Part shown: positions 5,104 through 5,632 of the stretch, one piece after another | Layout of the letters: each line of letters begins with the position of its first letter | Numbering within the stretch: position 1 is the stretch's first letter | Source: an uncultured bacterium | GTDB taxonomy: Bacteria; Planctomycetota; Phycisphaerae; Phycisphaerales; UBA1924 | DNA: 5,632 nt | Assembly (NCBI GenBank): GCA_938003595.1 | Contig: CALKYH010000027.1 | Coordinates: 1-5,632 of the forward strand | Direction of reading: 5' to 3' | Program-made: the position numbers and the translations under genes | The notes under the pieces: model-generated | Databases searched by the model: none | The model's input: the letters and a program-made list of their open reading frames with translations, nothing else | What the model was told of the DNA's origin: nothing

Positions 5104-5632
5104 ATGACCATTCGTTGCAATCGTCGGACGCCCTCCCTTGTCCTCTGCGCCGGAGTCGCGGCCGCGATGTCTTCCGCGGTCGCCCGCGCCGGCGTCGTCA
5201 ACGCCTTCTGGCTCAATCCCGTCAGCGGCGCCTGGAATGTCGCCGCGAACTGGAGCACGAGCCCCGACTTCCCGAACAACGGCGCCGACGCCTACCACGC
5301 GATCATCGAAGCGACGGGCGCGGCGTACACGGTGACGCTGAACTCCTCGGTGACGCTCGATCAGCTCACGCTCAACTCGGCGGACGCGACGCTGAGCCAC
5401 ACGAGCGGCACGCTGACCGTCGCGAACGGTCTGATGCTGAACGCGGGCGTCTACCGGCTGGGCGGCGGCACGATCGCCAATACGGTGATCACCTCGACCG
5501 GAGGGACTGTCTCTGCGCAGGGCGCAAGCACACTGACCGGCGTGACGCTCAGCGCTCCACTCTCGATCACCGGCAACGCCGTCGTGACGGTCAGCAACGG
5601 GCTCACGCTCGACAACGGCTCCATTCAGCTGG
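5104..5632 (+). CDS. Secreted beta-strand-repeat protein, 3' end beyond window
   Basis: The frame is open from ATG 5104 to the window edge: 176 codons plus one base, with no stop. Residues 1-29 form a Sec signal peptide: basic start (R4, R7, R8), hydrophobic core SLVLCAGVAAAM (11-22), and likely cleavage after A27-R28-A29, so the protein is exported. The mature start, with FWLNPVSGAWNVAANWS (35-51) and then a PxNxxDAxxA-like stretch (57-66), is the 'G-x-W-x-x-x-x-NW' opening common to planctomycete and PEP-CTERM or autotransporter-like surface proteins. It is followed by short beta strands rich in Thr, Val, Leu, Asn and Gly (YTVTLNSSVTLDQLTLNS at 75-92). One unit recurs after 57 residues. The fold is probably a right-handed beta-solenoid. 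The C-terminal anchor (PEP-CTERM, dockerin or autotransporter) would lie outside the window, so the exact class is open. The gene has its own strong ribosome binding site and is 160 nt from the kinase, so it is probably a separate transcript. Confidence 0.85.
   Translation, partial: MTIRCNRRTPSLVLCAGVAAAMSSAVARAGVVNAFWLNPVSGAWNVAANWSTSPDFPNNGADAYHAIIEATGAAYTVTLNSSVTLDQLTLNSADATLSHTSGTLTVANGLMLNAGVYRLGGGTIANTVITSTGGTVSAQGASTLTGVTLSAPLSITGNAVVTVSNGLTLDNGSIQL
5416..5631 (+). repeat. Diverged internal protein repeat, 57-residue (171-nt) period
   Basis: Within the secreted protein, TVANGLMLNAGVYRL (residues 105-119, bases 5416-5460) recurs as TVSNGLTLDNGSIQL (162-176, bases 5587-5631). Eight of 15 positions are identical, at a spacing of exactly 57 residues. 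Each is preceded by Thr/Val-rich strands. DNA identity is low, so this is an old protein-level repeat. More copies may lie beyond the edge. Confidence 0.6.

Noticed and set aside
5137..5148. Possible lipobox (L-V-L-C at residues 12-15) in the secreted protein
   Set aside because: The residue before Cys is Leu instead of Gly/Ala/Ser, and the hydrophobic stretch continues well past it to a standard A-R-A cleavage site.

Overview
This GC-rich window (roughly 70% by eye) most likely comes from a planctomycete, possibly of the Phycisphaerae. That placement is an inference from gene content. A Planctomycetota-style ECF sigma factor (Sigma70_ECF type) sits directly upstream of a transmembrane Hanks-type Ser/Thr kinase with a helical C-terminal region. 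This is followed by a secreted, Thr/Asn/Gly-rich beta-strand-repeat protein of the kind common in planctomycetes. Shine-Dalgarno use is mixed, which also fits the phylum. All genes are on the + strand.

Layout. (1) 2-73 is a complete tRNA-Gly(UCC). (2) 99-908 is a class I-like polyphosphate kinase 2 starting only 25 nt after the tRNA. (3) 944-1615 encodes a 223-residue soluble protein with an N-terminal charged helix and a C-terminal YHS-like domain that has no cysteines. It lies 35 nt behind ppk2 and is probably co-transcribed with it. (4) 1616-1780 is a spacer with a weak candidate sigma-70-like promoter and a perfect 8-bp hairpin. (5) 1781-2458 is the ECF-type sigma factor. (6) 2472-4943 is an 823-residue Ser/Thr protein kinase, 13 nt downstream. 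(7) 4944-5103 is a 160-nt spacer with no convincing terminator or promoter, ending in a strong ribosome binding site. (8) From 5104 to the window edge is the 5' part of a secreted beta-strand-repeat protein. It has a clear signal peptide and an internal repeat, and the window end cuts it off.

How the genes may work together. The sigma factor and kinase look like a two-gene signalling unit in which the kinase would replace the usual anti-sigma factor: an extracytoplasmic signal changes kinase activity and so sigma activity. PPK2 and the YHS-like protein form a separate, probably constitutive, nucleotide/polyphosphate unit of unknown joint purpose. No mobile element, CRISPR array, phage gene or toxin-antitoxin pair is visible. 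I see no clear candidate for a wholly new system. The least explained gene is the cysteine-free YHS-like protein beside ppk2.
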